Source: Citrobacter farmeri (GTDB lineage Bacteria; Pseudomonadota; Gammaproteobacteria; Enterobacterales; Enterobacteriaceae). From it: a stretch of 64,000 nt of DNA. The position numbers and the translations under genes were made by a program. The stretch covers positions 4,650,001-4,714,000 of the forward strand of contig NZ_CP077291.1 in the NCBI RefSeq assembly GCF_019048065.1, in the 5' to 3' direction. The notes beneath the pieces are model-generated. The model saw only the letters and a program-made list of their open reading frames with translations, made no database searches and was not told the DNA's origin. Below, in pieces: positions 19,418-28,615 of the stretch (position 1 is its first letter; each line of letters begins with the position of its first letter).

Positions 19418-20758
19418 ATGATTTATACCGGAAAAGTGAATATCCAGCAGGCGATCGATGACAGTCCTTTTTCACGCTTTCACTGGGTCATTATTGTGCT
19501 GGGTTTTCTCATTCTGGCCATTGACGGCTTCGATACGGCGGCCATGGGCTATATTGCCCCCACGCTCTCAACCGACTGGGGCATCAGGAAGCAGGATCTG
19601 GGGCCGGTATTAAGTGCTGCGCTATTAGGACTCTCACTCGGCGCCCTGTTGGCCGGGCCGATTTCGGATCGGATGGGCCGTAAGCGCGTGCTGGTCTTTT
19701 CCTGCCTGTTCTTTGGTCTCGCCAGTCTGGGAACCGCCTGGGCTCAGACGCTGAATATGTTAACGTTCTGGCGGTTTCTCACCGGGCTCGGGCTGGGTGC
19801 CGCGATGCCTAACGCCATCACTCTGGTTTCTGAATTTGCGCCTAAGCGCTGCCGCTCAATGGCTATTAACACCATGTACTGCGGCTTTCCTCTTGGCGCA
19901 GCGGGAGGTGGCGTGATCTCTTCCTGGCTCATTCCAAACTATGGCTGGCATAGCGTACTGCTTGCCGGTGCGATCGCACCGCTGGTGCTCAGCGTGCTGT
20001 TAGTGCTGTTCCTGCCTGAGTCGGTGAAATATCTCGTTCACCGTGGTAAAGAGATTTCACACGTCAAGCGTATTGCCCAACGTTTTATGTCGGGGAATCT
20101 GGAGCAGGTTACCCATTTTTATCTGGATGAAGAACGCGTCGCGACCCAAAAAGGGAGCGTGGCGCAACTCTTCAGCATGCCATGGCTGCCGGGCACACTG
20201 ATGCTCTGGATGACCTACTTTATGGGGCTGGTTATCTATTATGTCCTTCTCAGTTGGATGCCAACATTGATGCTGGGAATGGGTTATCCACTGGCGGAAT
20301 CCGCCTGGCTGACGTCGTTGTTCACTTTTGGCGGTACGGCGGGGATCCTGCTGGCCGGTTGGTTGATGGACCGCTGGGAAGCGCACAAAGTGGTTTCGCT
20401 CGGCTTTGTCCTGACGATGCTGTTTGCCCTCGCTCTCGGGTTTGAGCATAACGACATCATCCTGTTTGGTGCATTAATCTTCCTGATGGGGATTACCATG
20501 AACGGCGCACAGTCTGGACTCCAGACGCTGGCTGCCACGTTTTATCCTACCCACTGCCGCGCGACAGGCATTGCCTGGATGCAGGGTGTAGGCCGCTTTG
20601 GCGGTGTTGCCGGAACCATGATGAGCGCCCAGTTGCTTTCCCTGCAATGGCAGGCTGACAGTATACTGATGTTCCTCAGCCTTCCAGCGCTGGTCGCGGC
20701 TGCCGCGACGATTTATAAGCTGCAACGCTATAAACCACACCGTCTGACCGTCGCATAG
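19418..20758 (+). CDS. MFS transporter, aromatic acid:H+ symporter type
   Basis: This 446-residue, roughly 12-helix major-facilitator protein has features of the aromatic acid:H+ symporter (AAHS) family (PcaK, MhpT, BenK): the first-helix motif DGFDTAAMGYIAP (residues 36-48), the loop motif DRMGRKR (84-90), and RFLTGLGLGAAMPNAITLVSEF in helix 4. It should import an aromatic or similar carboxylate; the substrate is unknown. No catabolic gene is nearby. The ATG at 19418 follows GGGCGGGGGCGAC, a better start than the open frame from 19352. I do not recall a gene between lldD and trmL in K-12, so this is probably an insertion. Its proximity to lldPRD raises the idea of a carboxylate link. Confidence 0.85.
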   Translation: MIYTGKVNIQQAIDDSPFSRFHWVIIVLGFLILAIDGFDTAAMGYIAPTLSTDWGIRKQDLGPVLSAALLGLSLGALLAGPISDRMGRKRVLVFSCLFFGLASLGTAWAQTLNMLTFWRFLTGLGLGAAMPNAITLVSEFAPKRCRSMAINTMYCGFPLGAAGGGVISSWLIPNYGWHSVLLAGAIAPLVLSVLLVLFLPESVKYLVHRGKEISHVKRIAQRFMSGNLEQVTHFYLDEERVATQKGSVAQLFSMPWLPGTLMLWMTYFMGLVIYYVLLSWMPTLMLGMGYPLAESAWLTSLFTFGGTAGILLAGWLMDRWEAHKVVSLGFVLTMLFALALGFEHNDIILFGALIFLMGITMNGAQSGLQTLAATFYPTHCRATGIAWMQGVGRFGGVAGTMMSAQLLSLQWQADSILMFLSLPALVAAAATIYKLQRYKPHRLTVA

Positions 20759-20803
20759 TCCCCGCCATTTCTGCTATTCTGCCCCCGTTATTAAGGGGGC
20801 AGT

Positions 20804-21280
20804 ATGCTTAACATCGTTTTATTTGAACCAGAAATCCCGCCAAACACGGGCAACATTATTCGTCTTTGTGCCAATACCGGTTTTCGTCTGCATATCATTG
20901 AGCCGATGGGCTTTACCTGGGACGACAAACGCCTGCGCCGCGCCGGTCTGGATTATCACGAGTTCGCTGCCGTCCAGCGCCATCACGATTATGACGCCTT
21001 TGTCGCCGCAGAAAATCCCCAGCGCCTGTTTGCCCTCACCACGAAAGGGACGCCTGCGCACAGCGCGGTGAGCTTTCAGGATGGCGATTACCTGATGTTT
21101 GGTCCGGAAACGCGCGGCCTGCCAGCCAGCATTCTCGATGCCCTGCCCGCTGAACAAAAAATCCGGATTCCAATGATGCCGGACAGTCGCAGTATGAACC
21201 TGTCAAATGCGGTGTCGGTGGTGGTATATGAGGCGTGGCGCCAGTTGGGATATCCTGGCGCAGTCTTGCGCACACTTTGA
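20804..21280 (+). CDS. trmL: tRNA (cytidine/uridine-2'-O)-methyltransferase TrmL
   Basis: TrmL (YibK) methylates the 2'-OH of nucleotide 34 in the two tRNA-Leu isoacceptors using S-adenosylmethionine. It is a small SPOUT protein of 158 residues. Motifs: N-terminal [24 protein letters not shown], the SAM-binding knot [13 protein letters not shown] and C-terminal [22 protein letters not shown]. It is preceded by GGGGGCAGT as ribosome binding site. It converges with cysE across two REP units. Confidence 0.95.
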   Translation: MLNIVLFEPEIPPNTGNIIRLCANTGFRLHIIEPMGFTWDDKRLRRAGLDYHEFAAVQRHHDYDAFVAAENPQRLFALTTKGTPAHSAVSFQDGDYLMFGPETRGLPASILDALPAEQKIRIPMMPDSRSMNLSNAVSVVVYEAWRQLGYPGAVLRTL

Positions 21281-21283
21281 ATT

Positions 21284-21352
21284 GTCGGATGGAGGCTGTC
21301 GCCTTATCCGACCTGGGGTTTTGTAGGCCCGGTAAGCACAGCGCCACCGGGC
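21284..21352. repeat. Tandem REP units (BIME) between trmL and cysE
   Basis: Two palindromes lie side by side: GTCGGAT (21284-21290) with ATCCGAC (21306-21312), and GCCCGGT (21327-21333) with ACCGGGC (21346-21352). The first has the classic REP spacing (GGATG...CGCCTTATCC). They fill the gap between two convergent genes. Confidence 0.8.
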
Positions 21353-21358
21353 AAGAGG

Positions 21359-22180
21359 TCAGATACCGTCCCCATACTCGAAAGTATGGTGTATCCCGTT
21401 GAAGTGCTGATCCATATCCATTGACGGCTTATCGCTGTCTGGCTTGCCGACAATGCGCGCCGGGACGCCAGCGGCGGTGGTGTGCGGCGGAACGGGCTGC
21501 AACACGACGGAACCGGCACCGATTTTCGCCCCACGCCCGACTTCGATATTGCCGAGGATCTTCGCCCCCGCACCAATCATCACGCCTTCACGAATTTTGG
21601 GATGGCGATCGCCGCTGGTTTTACCGGTACCGCCGAGGGTGACCGATTGCAGGATCGACACGTCATCTTCGATCACCGCCGTCTCACCGACCACGATACC
21701 GGTGGCATGGTCGAGCATGATCCCGCGACCAATTTTCGCCGCTGGGTGAATATCCACCTGGAACGTCACGGAGACCTGGTTTTGCAGGAAGATTGCCAGT
21801 GCGCGGCGGCCTTCATTCCATAGCCAGTGACCAATGCGATAGGCCTGCAAGGCATGAAAACCTTTCAGGTACAAAAGCGGCGTGGAGTATTTATCGACCG
21901 CCGGGTCACGCGTACGGACAGCCTGAATATCACAGGCTGCAGAGGCGATCATTTCCGGGTCTGCCGCGTACGCTTCTTCAACCACTTCACGAATCGCGAT
22001 GGCGGGCATAATCGGCGATGCCAGTTTGTTCGCCAGCATATAGCTCAGCGCACTGCCCAGATTCTCATGCTTGAGTAGCGTTGCGTGGTAAAAACTGGCC
22101 AGCATGGGCTCACAGTCTGCCAGAGCGCGAGCTTCGGCTTTTATATTGTTCCAGACGATATCCAGTTCTTCACACGGCAT
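21359..22180 (-). CDS. cysE: Serine acetyltransferase CysE
   Basis: CysE makes O-acetylserine from serine and acetyl-CoA, the committed step of cysteine synthesis, and forms the cysteine synthase complex with CysK. The 273 residues equal the E. coli length. An N-terminal helical domain is followed by left-handed beta-helix hexapeptide repeats (HPAAKIGRGIMLDHATGIVVGETAVIEDDVSIL), with catalytic histidine in DIHPAAK/LDHATG. The C-terminal tail (HFNGIHHTFEYGDGI) ends in isoleucine, as needed to insert in the CysK active site. It follows gpsA on the same strand. Confidence 0.97.
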   Translation of the reverse strand: MPCEELDIVWNNIKAEARALADCEPMLASFYHATLLKHENLGSALSYMLANKLASPIMPAIAIREVVEEAYAADPEMIASAACDIQAVRTRDPAVDKYSTPLLYLKGFHALQAYRIGHWLWNEGRRALAIFLQNQVSVTFQVDIHPAAKIGRGIMLDHATGIVVGETAVIEDDVSILQSVTLGGTGKTSGDRHPKIREGVMIGAGAKILGNIEVGRGAKIGAGSVVLQPVPPHTTAAGVPARIVGKPDSDKPSMDMDQHFNGIHHTFEYGDGI

Positions 22181-22259
22181 TGCGGGCTCCAGGTAATGAG
22201 GCTAACGACCAGCCCGTTCTTCGCGGGCCGGGTCATTTTTAAAAAACGGATCCTTGAGA

Positions 22260-23279
22260 CTAGTGGCTGCTACGCTCATCCTTGCGTGCACGACCTAATA
22301 ACGTCAATGCTGCCTCGCGCGCGTTTTTTCCGCAATATAATACTTGATAAATTTCCTCGGTTATTGGCATTTCGACACCAAAACGATGTGCCAACTCGCG
22401 AACTTCTTTCGTATTGCGGTAGCCTTCAACCACCTGTCCAATCTTGTCCTGCGCGCCTTGTACATCCATGCCCTGACCGAGCATCATGCCAAAACGGCGG
22501 TTTCGTGACTGGTTGTCGGTGCAGGTCAGCACCAGATCGCCTAACCCGGCCATTCCCATAAAGGTTGCCGGATCGGCCCCCAGAGCCGCGCCCAGACGTG
22601 ACATCTCGGCCAGACCGCGAGTAATCAGTGCGGTACGAGCATTCGCGCCAAAACCAATGCCGTCAGACATCCCTGCGCCAATCGCAATCACGTTCTTCAC
22701 CGCGCCGCCTAACTGGACGCCGATGAAATCCGGGTTGCTGTAGACACGGAAACTCTTGCCACAGTGCAGCAGTTGCTGCAAATCGTCAGCAAAGGCGTCG
22801 TCAGTGGACGCCAGAGAGATGGCCGTCGGCATTCCTGCCGCCAGTTCTTTCGCGAACGTCGGGCCGGAAATCACCGCCAGCGGGATTTGATCGCCCAGCG
22901 CTTCACGGGCAACGTCCTGCAACAGTCGCCCTGTCTCCGCTTCCAGCCCTTTGGTTGCCCATACCAGACGCGCGTCAGGACGCAGCAGCGGTTTAATCTG
23001 GCGCAGCACTTCGCCAAAGACATGACTTGGCACCACCACCAGAATATCTCGACTGGCCGCCAGTGCTGTGGCTAAGTCACTTTCGAGGCGCAGCGTATCA
23101 GGGAAAGGCACATCCGGGAGGAACGCGACATTGCAGCGATCGTGCTCAAGGGTCGCGATATGTTTAGGGTCGTGGCCCCACAGGACAACCTGGTGGCCAT
23201 TTCTTGCCAGGGTGATGGCAAGAGCGGTGCCGTACGAGCCGGCACCGATCACAGTCATTGAAGCATTACTTTGATTCAT
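22260..23279 (-). CDS. gpsA: Glycerol-3-phosphate dehydrogenase [NAD(P)+] GpsA
   Basis: GpsA reduces dihydroxyacetone phosphate to sn-glycerol-3-phosphate for phospholipid synthesis. The 339 residues match E. coli. The Rossmann motif is [10 protein letters not shown] (about 12-21); the catalytic lysine lies in [18 protein letters not shown], and QSRNRRFG is the substrate-binding region. Its start codon shares one base with the secB stop, so the two are coupled, and cysE follows 79 bp downstream. Confidence 0.97.
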   Translation of the reverse strand: MNQSNASMTVIGAGSYGTALAITLARNGHQVVLWGHDPKHIATLEHDRCNVAFLPDVPFPDTLRLESDLATALAASRDILVVVPSHVFGEVLRQIKPLLRPDARLVWATKGLEAETGRLLQDVAREALGDQIPLAVISGPTFAKELAAGMPTAISLASTDDAFADDLQQLLHCGKSFRVYSNPDFIGVQLGGAVKNVIAIGAGMSDGIGFGANARTALITRGLAEMSRLGAALGADPATFMGMAGLGDLVLTCTDNQSRNRRFGMMLGQGMDVQGAQDKIGQVVEGYRNTKEVRELAHRFGVEMPITEEIYQVLYCGKNAREAALTLLGRARKDERSSH

Positions 23280-23746
23280 CAGGCATCCTGATGTTCTTCA
23301 GTACCTTCGCCAGACTGCTGCTGTAAATAGTTCATGAACAGCGCATCAAAGTTAACCGGCGCAAGGTTCAGTTGCGGGAATGTACCGCGTGAAACCAGGC
23401 TGGTGATGCATTCGCGGGCATACGGGAACAGAATGTTCGGGCAGTATGCGCCCAGGCAATGCGCCATCTGAGTGCCTTCGATTCCGCTGATAGAGAAGAT
23501 ACCGCCTTGCTGAACTTCGCACAGGAACGCCGTTTCTTCACCCAGGGAAGCCGTTACGGTAACACGCAGCACCACTTCGTATACGTCATCTGCCAGTTGG
23601 GTTGATGCCGTATCCAGATCAAGTTTAACCTCTGGCTGCCAATCTTTCTGGAAAACATGCGGCGCATTTGGCGCTTCAAAAGAGACATCTTTGGTGTAAA
23701 TACGCTGGATCTGGAAAGCCATTTCGGTGTTGTTTTGTTCTGACAT
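23279..23746 (-). CDS. secB: Protein-export chaperone SecB
   Basis: SecB is a tetrameric cytoplasmic chaperone that holds preproteins unfolded and delivers them to SecA. The 155 residues are nearly identical to E. coli SecB, including [14 protein letters not shown], the SecA-contact acidic region around LDLDTAS, and the acidic tail [10 protein letters not shown]. It lies in the usual grxC-secB-gpsA order. Confidence 0.97.
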   Translation of the reverse strand: MSEQNNTEMAFQIQRIYTKDVSFEAPNAPHVFQKDWQPEVKLDLDTASTQLADDVYEVVLRVTVTASLGEETAFLCEVQQGGIFSISGIEGTQMAHCLGAYCPNILFPYARECITSLVSRGTFPQLNLAPVNFDALFMNYLQQQSGEGTEEHQDA

Positions 23747-23808
23747 GTGTAGAAAACCCTTTAGTGTTGTCCTTAAATACCGCTTGATGCCAATAACATG
23801 GCTCAGCG

Positions 23809-24060
23809 TTAGCTCAGCAGGGGATCAAGTCCACCACGCGCATCCAACGCATACAAGTCGTCACAGCCACCAATGTGCTGTGCATCAATAAAAATCTGCG
23901 GAACCGTCGTACGGCCACTGCGTTTGATCATCTCTTCACGCTTCACGGCATCACCGTCGATCGGAAGTTCCTGGAAGCTCACACCCTTGCTGTTCAACAG
24001 CGCTTTCGCACGATGGCAAAACGGGCAGGTTGCTTTGGTGTAGATCTCGATGTTGGCCAT
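23809..24060 (-). CDS. grxC: Glutaredoxin 3 GrxC (CPFC active site)
   Basis: GrxC reduces disulfides and glutathione-mixed disulfides using glutathione, and is one of the donors for ribonucleotide reductase. The 83-residue protein starts [22 protein letters not shown]. The active site reads C12-P-F-C15, whereas E. coli Grx3 has CPYC. The cis-proline loop TTVPQIFID and the glutathione-binding GGCDDL are intact. I chose the ATG at 24060 over 24078 because it gives the E. coli length exactly and follows TTGGAGATAAGT. It sits between yibN and secB. Confidence 0.95.
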   Translation of the reverse strand: MANIEIYTKATCPFCHRAKALLNSKGVSFQELPIDGDAVKREEMIKRSGRTTVPQIFIDAQHIGGCDDLYALDARGGLDPLLS

Positions 24061-24136
24061 ACTTATCTCCAATTTCATTTTACCCGGGAGATTTCATATT
24101 GCAGGCAGCCCTGCGCTGTGAAAGACGACGGGTAAA

Positions 24137-24568
24137 TTATTTCCCGCGAACCAGGGGCAGGTTCTCACCGCTCCAGCCCGCAACGCCTTCTTTCAGCACT
24201 GACACTTTCTCAAAGCCCGCTTTGAGCAGCGCGTTTGCCGCTTCCTGGCACTGCATGCCGGAACTATCAACCACGATAACCGGTTTGTCTTTGTGCTTTT
24301 CCAGCTCGCCCACGTTGTTCGCTTTGATTTCGCTCGGCAGCAGGTTAATGGAACCCGCGATATGGCCTTTGCGGAAATCGTCACGCTGACGTAAATCCAC
24401 AATAACGGCGTCTTCTTTGTTGATAAGACGCGTAGCTTCGCCGCGAGTGATAACCTTAACTTTCGACGTCAGGCCCTTAAACGTGGTGAACAAAACCGCC
24501 ACCAGTAACGCAATCCAGGCGATACTCAGTATGGGATGGCGACTAACAAATTGCATAATTTCTTGCAT
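24137..24568 (-). CDS. yibN: Membrane-anchored rhodanese-like protein YibN
   Basis: A 143-residue protein with one N-terminal membrane helix ([20 protein letters not shown]) and a rhodanese domain (about 40-140). The candidate catalytic cysteine lies in [17 protein letters not shown]; the domain ends [20 protein letters not shown]. Rhodaneses move sulfur between thiols, but YibN's partner is not established. I chose [14 protein letters not shown] (24568) to match E. coli; four extra residues are possible upstream. It is divergent from gpmI. Confidence 0.93.
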   Translation of the reverse strand: MQEIMQFVSRHPILSIAWIALLVAVLFTTFKGLTSKVKVITRGEATRLINKEDAVIVDLRQRDDFRKGHIAGSINLLPSEIKANNVGELEKHKDKPVIVVDSSGMQCQEAANALLKAGFEKVSVLKEGVAGWSGENLPLVRGK

Positions 24569-24814
24569 GGGGGGTAACAACTCCCGACTCAGTGATTAAA
24601 AAAACCAGGACAGGAGTATACCTGCGCGTTGGCGCAAATACAGCCAGCGCGTGCAATGGATTGCATTTTTGCGGGGCACTACGGAAAAAAAAGTGCAAAT
24701 CCCTGCCATCCAGGAACCACCCTGTCCCATTCTTTGATCTTCTGAGGCTATTTTATCGATTCAGCTGTAGTAAAATTACGCAATTATTTTGTCTCTTGAG
24801 TGTGAGGTTTCGCA

Positions 24815-26359
24815 ATGTCGGTTTCTAAAAAACCTATGGTACTGGTGATTCTGGATGGCTATGGCTACCGTGAAGACAGCCAGGACAACGCCATTTTTAA
24901 TGCTAAAACCCCGGTAATGGATGCGCTGTGGGCAAAACGTCCGCATACCCTGATCGATGCTTCCGGTCTGGAAGTGGGCCTGCCCGATCGTCAGATGGGT
25001 AACTCCGAAGTCGGTCACGTTAACCTGGGCGCGGGCCGCATCGTGTATCAGGACCTGACTCGTCTGGACGTTGAAATTAAAGAACGTACTTTTTTTGCGA
25101 ATCCAACGCTGACCGCAGCGGTTGACCAGGCAAAAAACACCGGTAAAGCCGTGCACATTATGGGTCTGCTCTCTGCCGGTGGTGTCCACAGCCACGAAGA
25201 TCACATCATGGCGATGGTGGAACTGGCAGCAGAACGTGGCGCAGAAAAAATCTATCTGCACGCTTTCCTCGATGGTCGCGATACGCCGCCGCGCAGCGCA
25301 GAGTCTTCCCTGAAAAAATTCGAAGAGAAATTTGCCGCACTGGGTAAAGGTCGCGTCGCCTCTATCGTGGGTCGTTACTACGCCATGGACCGTGACAACC
25401 GTTGGGACCGCGTGGAAAAAGCGTATGACCTGATGACGCTGGCGCAGGGTGAATTCCAGGCCAATACCGCCGTTGAAGGTTTACAGGCTGCCTACGCTCG
25501 CGATGAAAACGATGAATTCGTGAAAGCGACCGTGATCCGCGCGGAAGGTCAGGCTGATGCCGCGATGGAAGACGGCGATACCCTGATTTTCATGAACTTC
25601 CGTGCTGACCGCGCGCGTGAAATCACCCGTGCCTTTGTTAACGCTGACTTCGACGGCTTCGCGCGTAAGAAAGTGGTTAACCTGAATTTCGTCATGCTGA
25701 CCGAGTACGCTGCCGACATCAAAACGGCCGTTGCCTATCCCCCGGCCTCGCTGGCGAACACGTTTGGCGAGTGGATGGCGAAGAACGACAAAACCCAGTT
25801 GCGTATCTCCGAAACTGAAAAATATGCGCACGTCACCTTCTTCTTCAACGGCGGCGTCGAAGAACCATTCACTGGTGAAGACCGCATCCTGATCAACTCC
25901 CCGAAAGTGGCGACCTACGATCTGCAGCCGGAAATGAGCTCCGCAGAGCTGACCGAAAAACTGGTTGCGGCTATCGAGAGCGGGAAATACGACACCATCA
26001 TCTGTAACTACCCGAACGGCGACATGGTCGGCCACACGGGAGTGATGGAAGCGGCTGTTAAAGCAGTTGAAGCGCTGGATCACTGTGTTGAGCAGGTGGC
26101 GAAAGCGGTTGAATCCGTTGGCGGTCAATTGCTGATCACCGCTGACCACGGCAACGCCGAGCAGATGCGCGATCCGGCAACCGGTCAGGCGCACACCGCA
26201 CACACTAACCTGCCGGTTCCGCTGATTTATGTCGGCAACAAAAAGGTGAAAGCGGTAGAAGGCGGCAAACTTTCCGATATCGCCCCCACCATGTTGACGC
26301 TGATGGGCATGGAAATCCCGCAAGAGATGACTGGTAAGCCGCTGTTCATCGTGGAATAA
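24815..26359 (+). CDS. gpmI: Phosphoglycerate mutase, Mn-dependent (iPGM) GpmI
   Basis: This glycolytic enzyme interconverts 3- and 2-phosphoglycerate without 2,3-bisphosphoglycerate. The 514 residues equal E. coli GpmM/GpmI. It belongs to the alkaline phosphatase superfamily: Asp14 in [12 protein letters not shown], the phosphoserine Ser64 in [12 protein letters not shown], metal ligands in [11 protein letters not shown] and [25 protein letters not shown] precedes the ATG. It is followed by envC and yibQ with short gaps, the order known from E. coli. Confidence 0.97.
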   Translation: MSVSKKPMVLVILDGYGYREDSQDNAIFNAKTPVMDALWAKRPHTLIDASGLEVGLPDRQMGNSEVGHVNLGAGRIVYQDLTRLDVEIKERTFFANPTLTAAVDQAKNTGKAVHIMGLLSAGGVHSHEDHIMAMVELAAERGAEKIYLHAFLDGRDTPPRSAESSLKKFEEKFAALGKGRVASIVGRYYAMDRDNRWDRVEKAYDLMTLAQGEFQANTAVEGLQAAYARDENDEFVKATVIRAEGQADAAMEDGDTLIFMNFRADRAREITRAFVNADFDGFARKKVVNLNFVMLTEYAADIKTAVAYPPASLANTFGEWMAKNDKTQLRISETEKYAHVTFFFNGGVEEPFTGEDRILINSPKVATYDLQPEMSSAELTEKLVAAIESGKYDTIICNYPNGDMVGHTGVMEAAVKAVEALDHCVEQVAKAVESVGGQLLITADHGNAEQMRDPATGQAHTAHTNLPVPLIYVGNKKVKAVEGGKLSDIAPTMLTLMGMEIPQEMTGKPLFIVE

Positions 26360-26404
26360 TCCTTCCCCATGAGGGGAAAGACGATAAACAGAAAAAATGG
26401 GGCC

Positions 26405-27652
26405 ATGAAACCAAGACGGTTTTCAGTCAGGCCCCTGATTTACGCCAGCGTGGTGAGCGCTGGCGTATTGTTGTGCGCCTTTTCCGCCCACGCGGATGAC
26501 CGCGATCAGCTTAAATCTATTCAGGCGGATATCGCCGCCAAAGAACGTGCTGTACGTCAACAACAGCAACAGCGTTCAGGCTTGCTTGCGCAACTGAAGG
26601 CGCAGGAAGAGGCCATCTCCGCCGCCGCGCGTCAGTTACGTGAAACACAAAACACCCTCGCGCAGTTGAACAAACAAATCGATGAAATGAATGCCTCTAT
26701 CGCGAAGCTGGAACGGCAGAAAGCCAACCAGGAGCGCAGCCTCGCCGCGCAACTGGACGCGGCGTTTCGTCAGGGTGAACACACCGGCATTCAACTTATC
26801 CTGAGCGGTGAGGAGAGCCAGCGCGGTCAGCGTTTGCAGGCCTACTTCGGTTATCTGAACCAGGCACGCCAGGAGACGATCAACGAACTGAAGCAGACCC
26901 GCGAAGAGGTCGCCGCCCAGCGTGCTGAACTGGAAGAGAAACAGAGTCAGCAACAGACGCTGCTGTATGAACAACGCGCCCAGCAGGCGAAGCTTGAACA
27001 GGCGCGCAACGAACGTAAGAAAACCCTTGCCGGGCTGGAGTCCTCTATTCAGCAGGGCCAGCAACAACTCAGTGAACTACGCGCCAACGAATCCCGTTTG
27101 CGCAATAGCATTGCCCGAGCCGAGGCTGCCGCCAAAGCACGTGCCGAACGCGAAGCACGCGAGGCGGAAGCGGTACGTAATCGCCAGAAAGAGGCCACCC
27201 GCAAAGGCACCACTTACAAACCCACTGACAGTGAGAAATCGCTGATGTCGCGTACTGGCGGGCTGGGTTCGCCACGCGGTCAGGCATTCTGGCCGGTTCG
27301 TGGCCCCACGCTGCATCGCTATGGCGAACAACTGCAAGGTGAGCTACGTTGGAAAGGGATGGTTATCGGTGCGTCTGAAGGCACCGAAGTGAAAGCCATT
27401 GCCGATGGTCGTGTCATTCTGGCGGACTGGCTGCAAGGCTATGGACTGGTCGTCGTCGTTGAACACGGCAAGGGCGACATGAGTCTTTATGGCTACAACC
27501 AGAGCGCGCTGGTCAGCGTCGGTACACAGGTTCGCGCCGGTCAGCCTATTGCGCTGGTGGGTAGCAGCGGTGGTCAGGGTCGACCGTCGCTCTATTTTGA
27601 AATTCGTCGCCAGGGTCAGGCCGTCAATCCACAACCGTGGTTGGGAAGATAA
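26405..27652 (+). CDS. envC: Murein hydrolase activator EnvC
   Basis: EnvC is a periplasmic protein that, recruited by FtsEX, activates the amidases AmiA and AmiB during cell separation. From this ATG it has 415 residues: a signal peptide (MKPRRFSVRP... ending CAFSAHA), a long coiled coil (about 35-270; repeated QLKAQEEAIS/LEEKQSQQQTL patterns) and a C-terminal LytM domain (about 300-415; WKGMVIGASEGTEVKAIADG, SLYGYNQSALVSVG). The start is uncertain: the frame opens at 26369 with no clear ribosome binding site, and the ATG at 26405 has GGGG very close. The E. coli start maps a few codons earlier than 26405. Confidence 0.93.
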   Translation: MKPRRFSVRPLIYASVVSAGVLLCAFSAHADDRDQLKSIQADIAAKERAVRQQQQQRSGLLAQLKAQEEAISAAARQLRETQNTLAQLNKQIDEMNASIAKLERQKANQERSLAAQLDAAFRQGEHTGIQLILSGEESQRGQRLQAYFGYLNQARQETINELKQTREEVAAQRAELEEKQSQQQTLLYEQRAQQAKLEQARNERKKTLAGLESSIQQGQQQLSELRANESRLRNSIARAEAAAKARAEREAREAEAVRNRQKEATRKGTTYKPTDSEKSLMSRTGGLGSPRGQAFWPVRGPTLHRYGEQLQGELRWKGMVIGASEGTEVKAIADGRVILADWLQGYGLVVVVEHGKGDMSLYGYNQSALVSVGTQVRAGQPIALVGSSGGQGRPSLYFEIRRQGQAVNPQPWLGR

Positions 27653-27655
27653 GTT

Positions 27656-28615
27656 TTGCCTCAATTTCGCCGTACCGTTCTTTCATTCGCCAGCCTGCTG
27701 GCATTCGCATCCCCTGTTTTTGCTGGCAAACTCGCCATTGTCATTGACGATTTTGGCTATCGTCCGCATTACGAAAATCAGGTTCTGGCGATGCCGGCCC
27801 AGATCTCCGTTGCCGTTTTGCCGAACGCCCCCCATGCTCGCGAAATGGCGACCAAAGCGCACAACAGCGGTCATGAAGTGCTGATCCATCTGCCAATGGC
27901 GCCATTGAGTAAACAGCCGCTGGAAAAGGACACGCTACGCCCGGAGATGAGCAGCGACGAAATTGAACGAATTATTCGCGAGGCGGTGGATAAAGTGCCT
28001 TACGCGGTGGGGCTCAACAACCACATGGGCAGCGCAATGACCTCCAGCCTGTTTGGTATGCAGAAAGTGATGCAGGCGCTGGAACGCTACGATCTCTATT
28101 TCCTCGACAGCATGACCATCGGCAACAGCCAGGCGATGCGTGCCGCATCCGGGACCGGCGTGAAGGTGATTAAGCGGAAAGTGTTTCTCGATGACACGCA
28201 AAACGAAGCGGACATTCGCCGCCAGTTTAACCGCGCCATTGATCTGGCTCGTCGCAACGGTTCTGCCATCGCGATAGGCCATCCTCATCCATCGACTGTG
28301 CGCGTGTTACAGCAAATGGTGTATAACCTGCCAGCCGACATCACCCTTGTCCGTCCGGGCAGCCTGCTCAATGAGCCGCAGGTGGATACTTCCACGCCGA
28401 ATCTGACGCCACCGAAAACTAACGACGCCCCGCGAAATCCATTCCGTGGCGTGAAATTGTGTAAACCGAAGAAACCATTAGAACCGGTCTACACCAGTCG
28501 ATTCTTCAACGTGTTAAGCGAAAGCATCAGCCAGAGTACGCTGGTGAACTGGTTCCAGAATCAGTGGCAGGGTTGGGGGAAATCGCCCCGCGACAACACG
28601 ACTAACCCAGGTTAA
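27656..28615 (+). CDS. yibQ: Divergent polysaccharide deacetylase family protein YibQ
   Basis: A 319-residue exported protein. The signal peptide (PQFRRTVLSFASLLAFASPVFA) is followed by a DUF610/YibQ domain, a NodB-like fold: AIVIDDFGYRPHYENQVL, VLPNAPHAREMATKAHNSGHEVLIHLPM and NNHMGSAMTS carry the candidate metal residues. No activity has been shown. Translation appears to start at a TTG at 27656, three bases after the envC stop, as the E. coli-like N terminus begins there; no ATG fits. Its last 14 bases overlap the 3' end of convergent waaH. Confidence 0.92.
   Translation: MPQFRRTVLSFASLLAFASPVFAGKLAIVIDDFGYRPHYENQVLAMPAQISVAVLPNAPHAREMATKAHNSGHEVLIHLPMAPLSKQPLEKDTLRPEMSSDEIERIIREAVDKVPYAVGLNNHMGSAMTSSLFGMQKVMQALERYDLYFLDSMTIGNSQAMRAASGTGVKVIKRKVFLDDTQNEADIRRQFNRAIDLARRNGSAIAIGHPHPSTVRVLQQMVYNLPADITLVRPGSLLNEPQVDTSTPNLTPPKTNDAPRNPFRGVKLCKPKKPLEPVYTSRFFNVLSESISQSTLVNWFQNQWQGWGKSPRDNTTNPG

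Noticed and set aside
22210..22236. Imperfect hairpin between gpsA and cysE
   Set aside because: The T run is on the plus strand, against the direction of gpsA-cysE transcription, and pairing is imperfect.
25481..26323. Long open frame of 280 codons on the minus strand opposite gpmI
   Set aside because: Shadow of the conserved gpmI frame; no ribosome binding site or recognisable motif.
27653..27661. Suspected broken start for yibQ because no ATG is present
   Set aside because: A TTG at 27656 sits exactly where the conserved N terminus begins, 3 bp after envC; not a frameshift.
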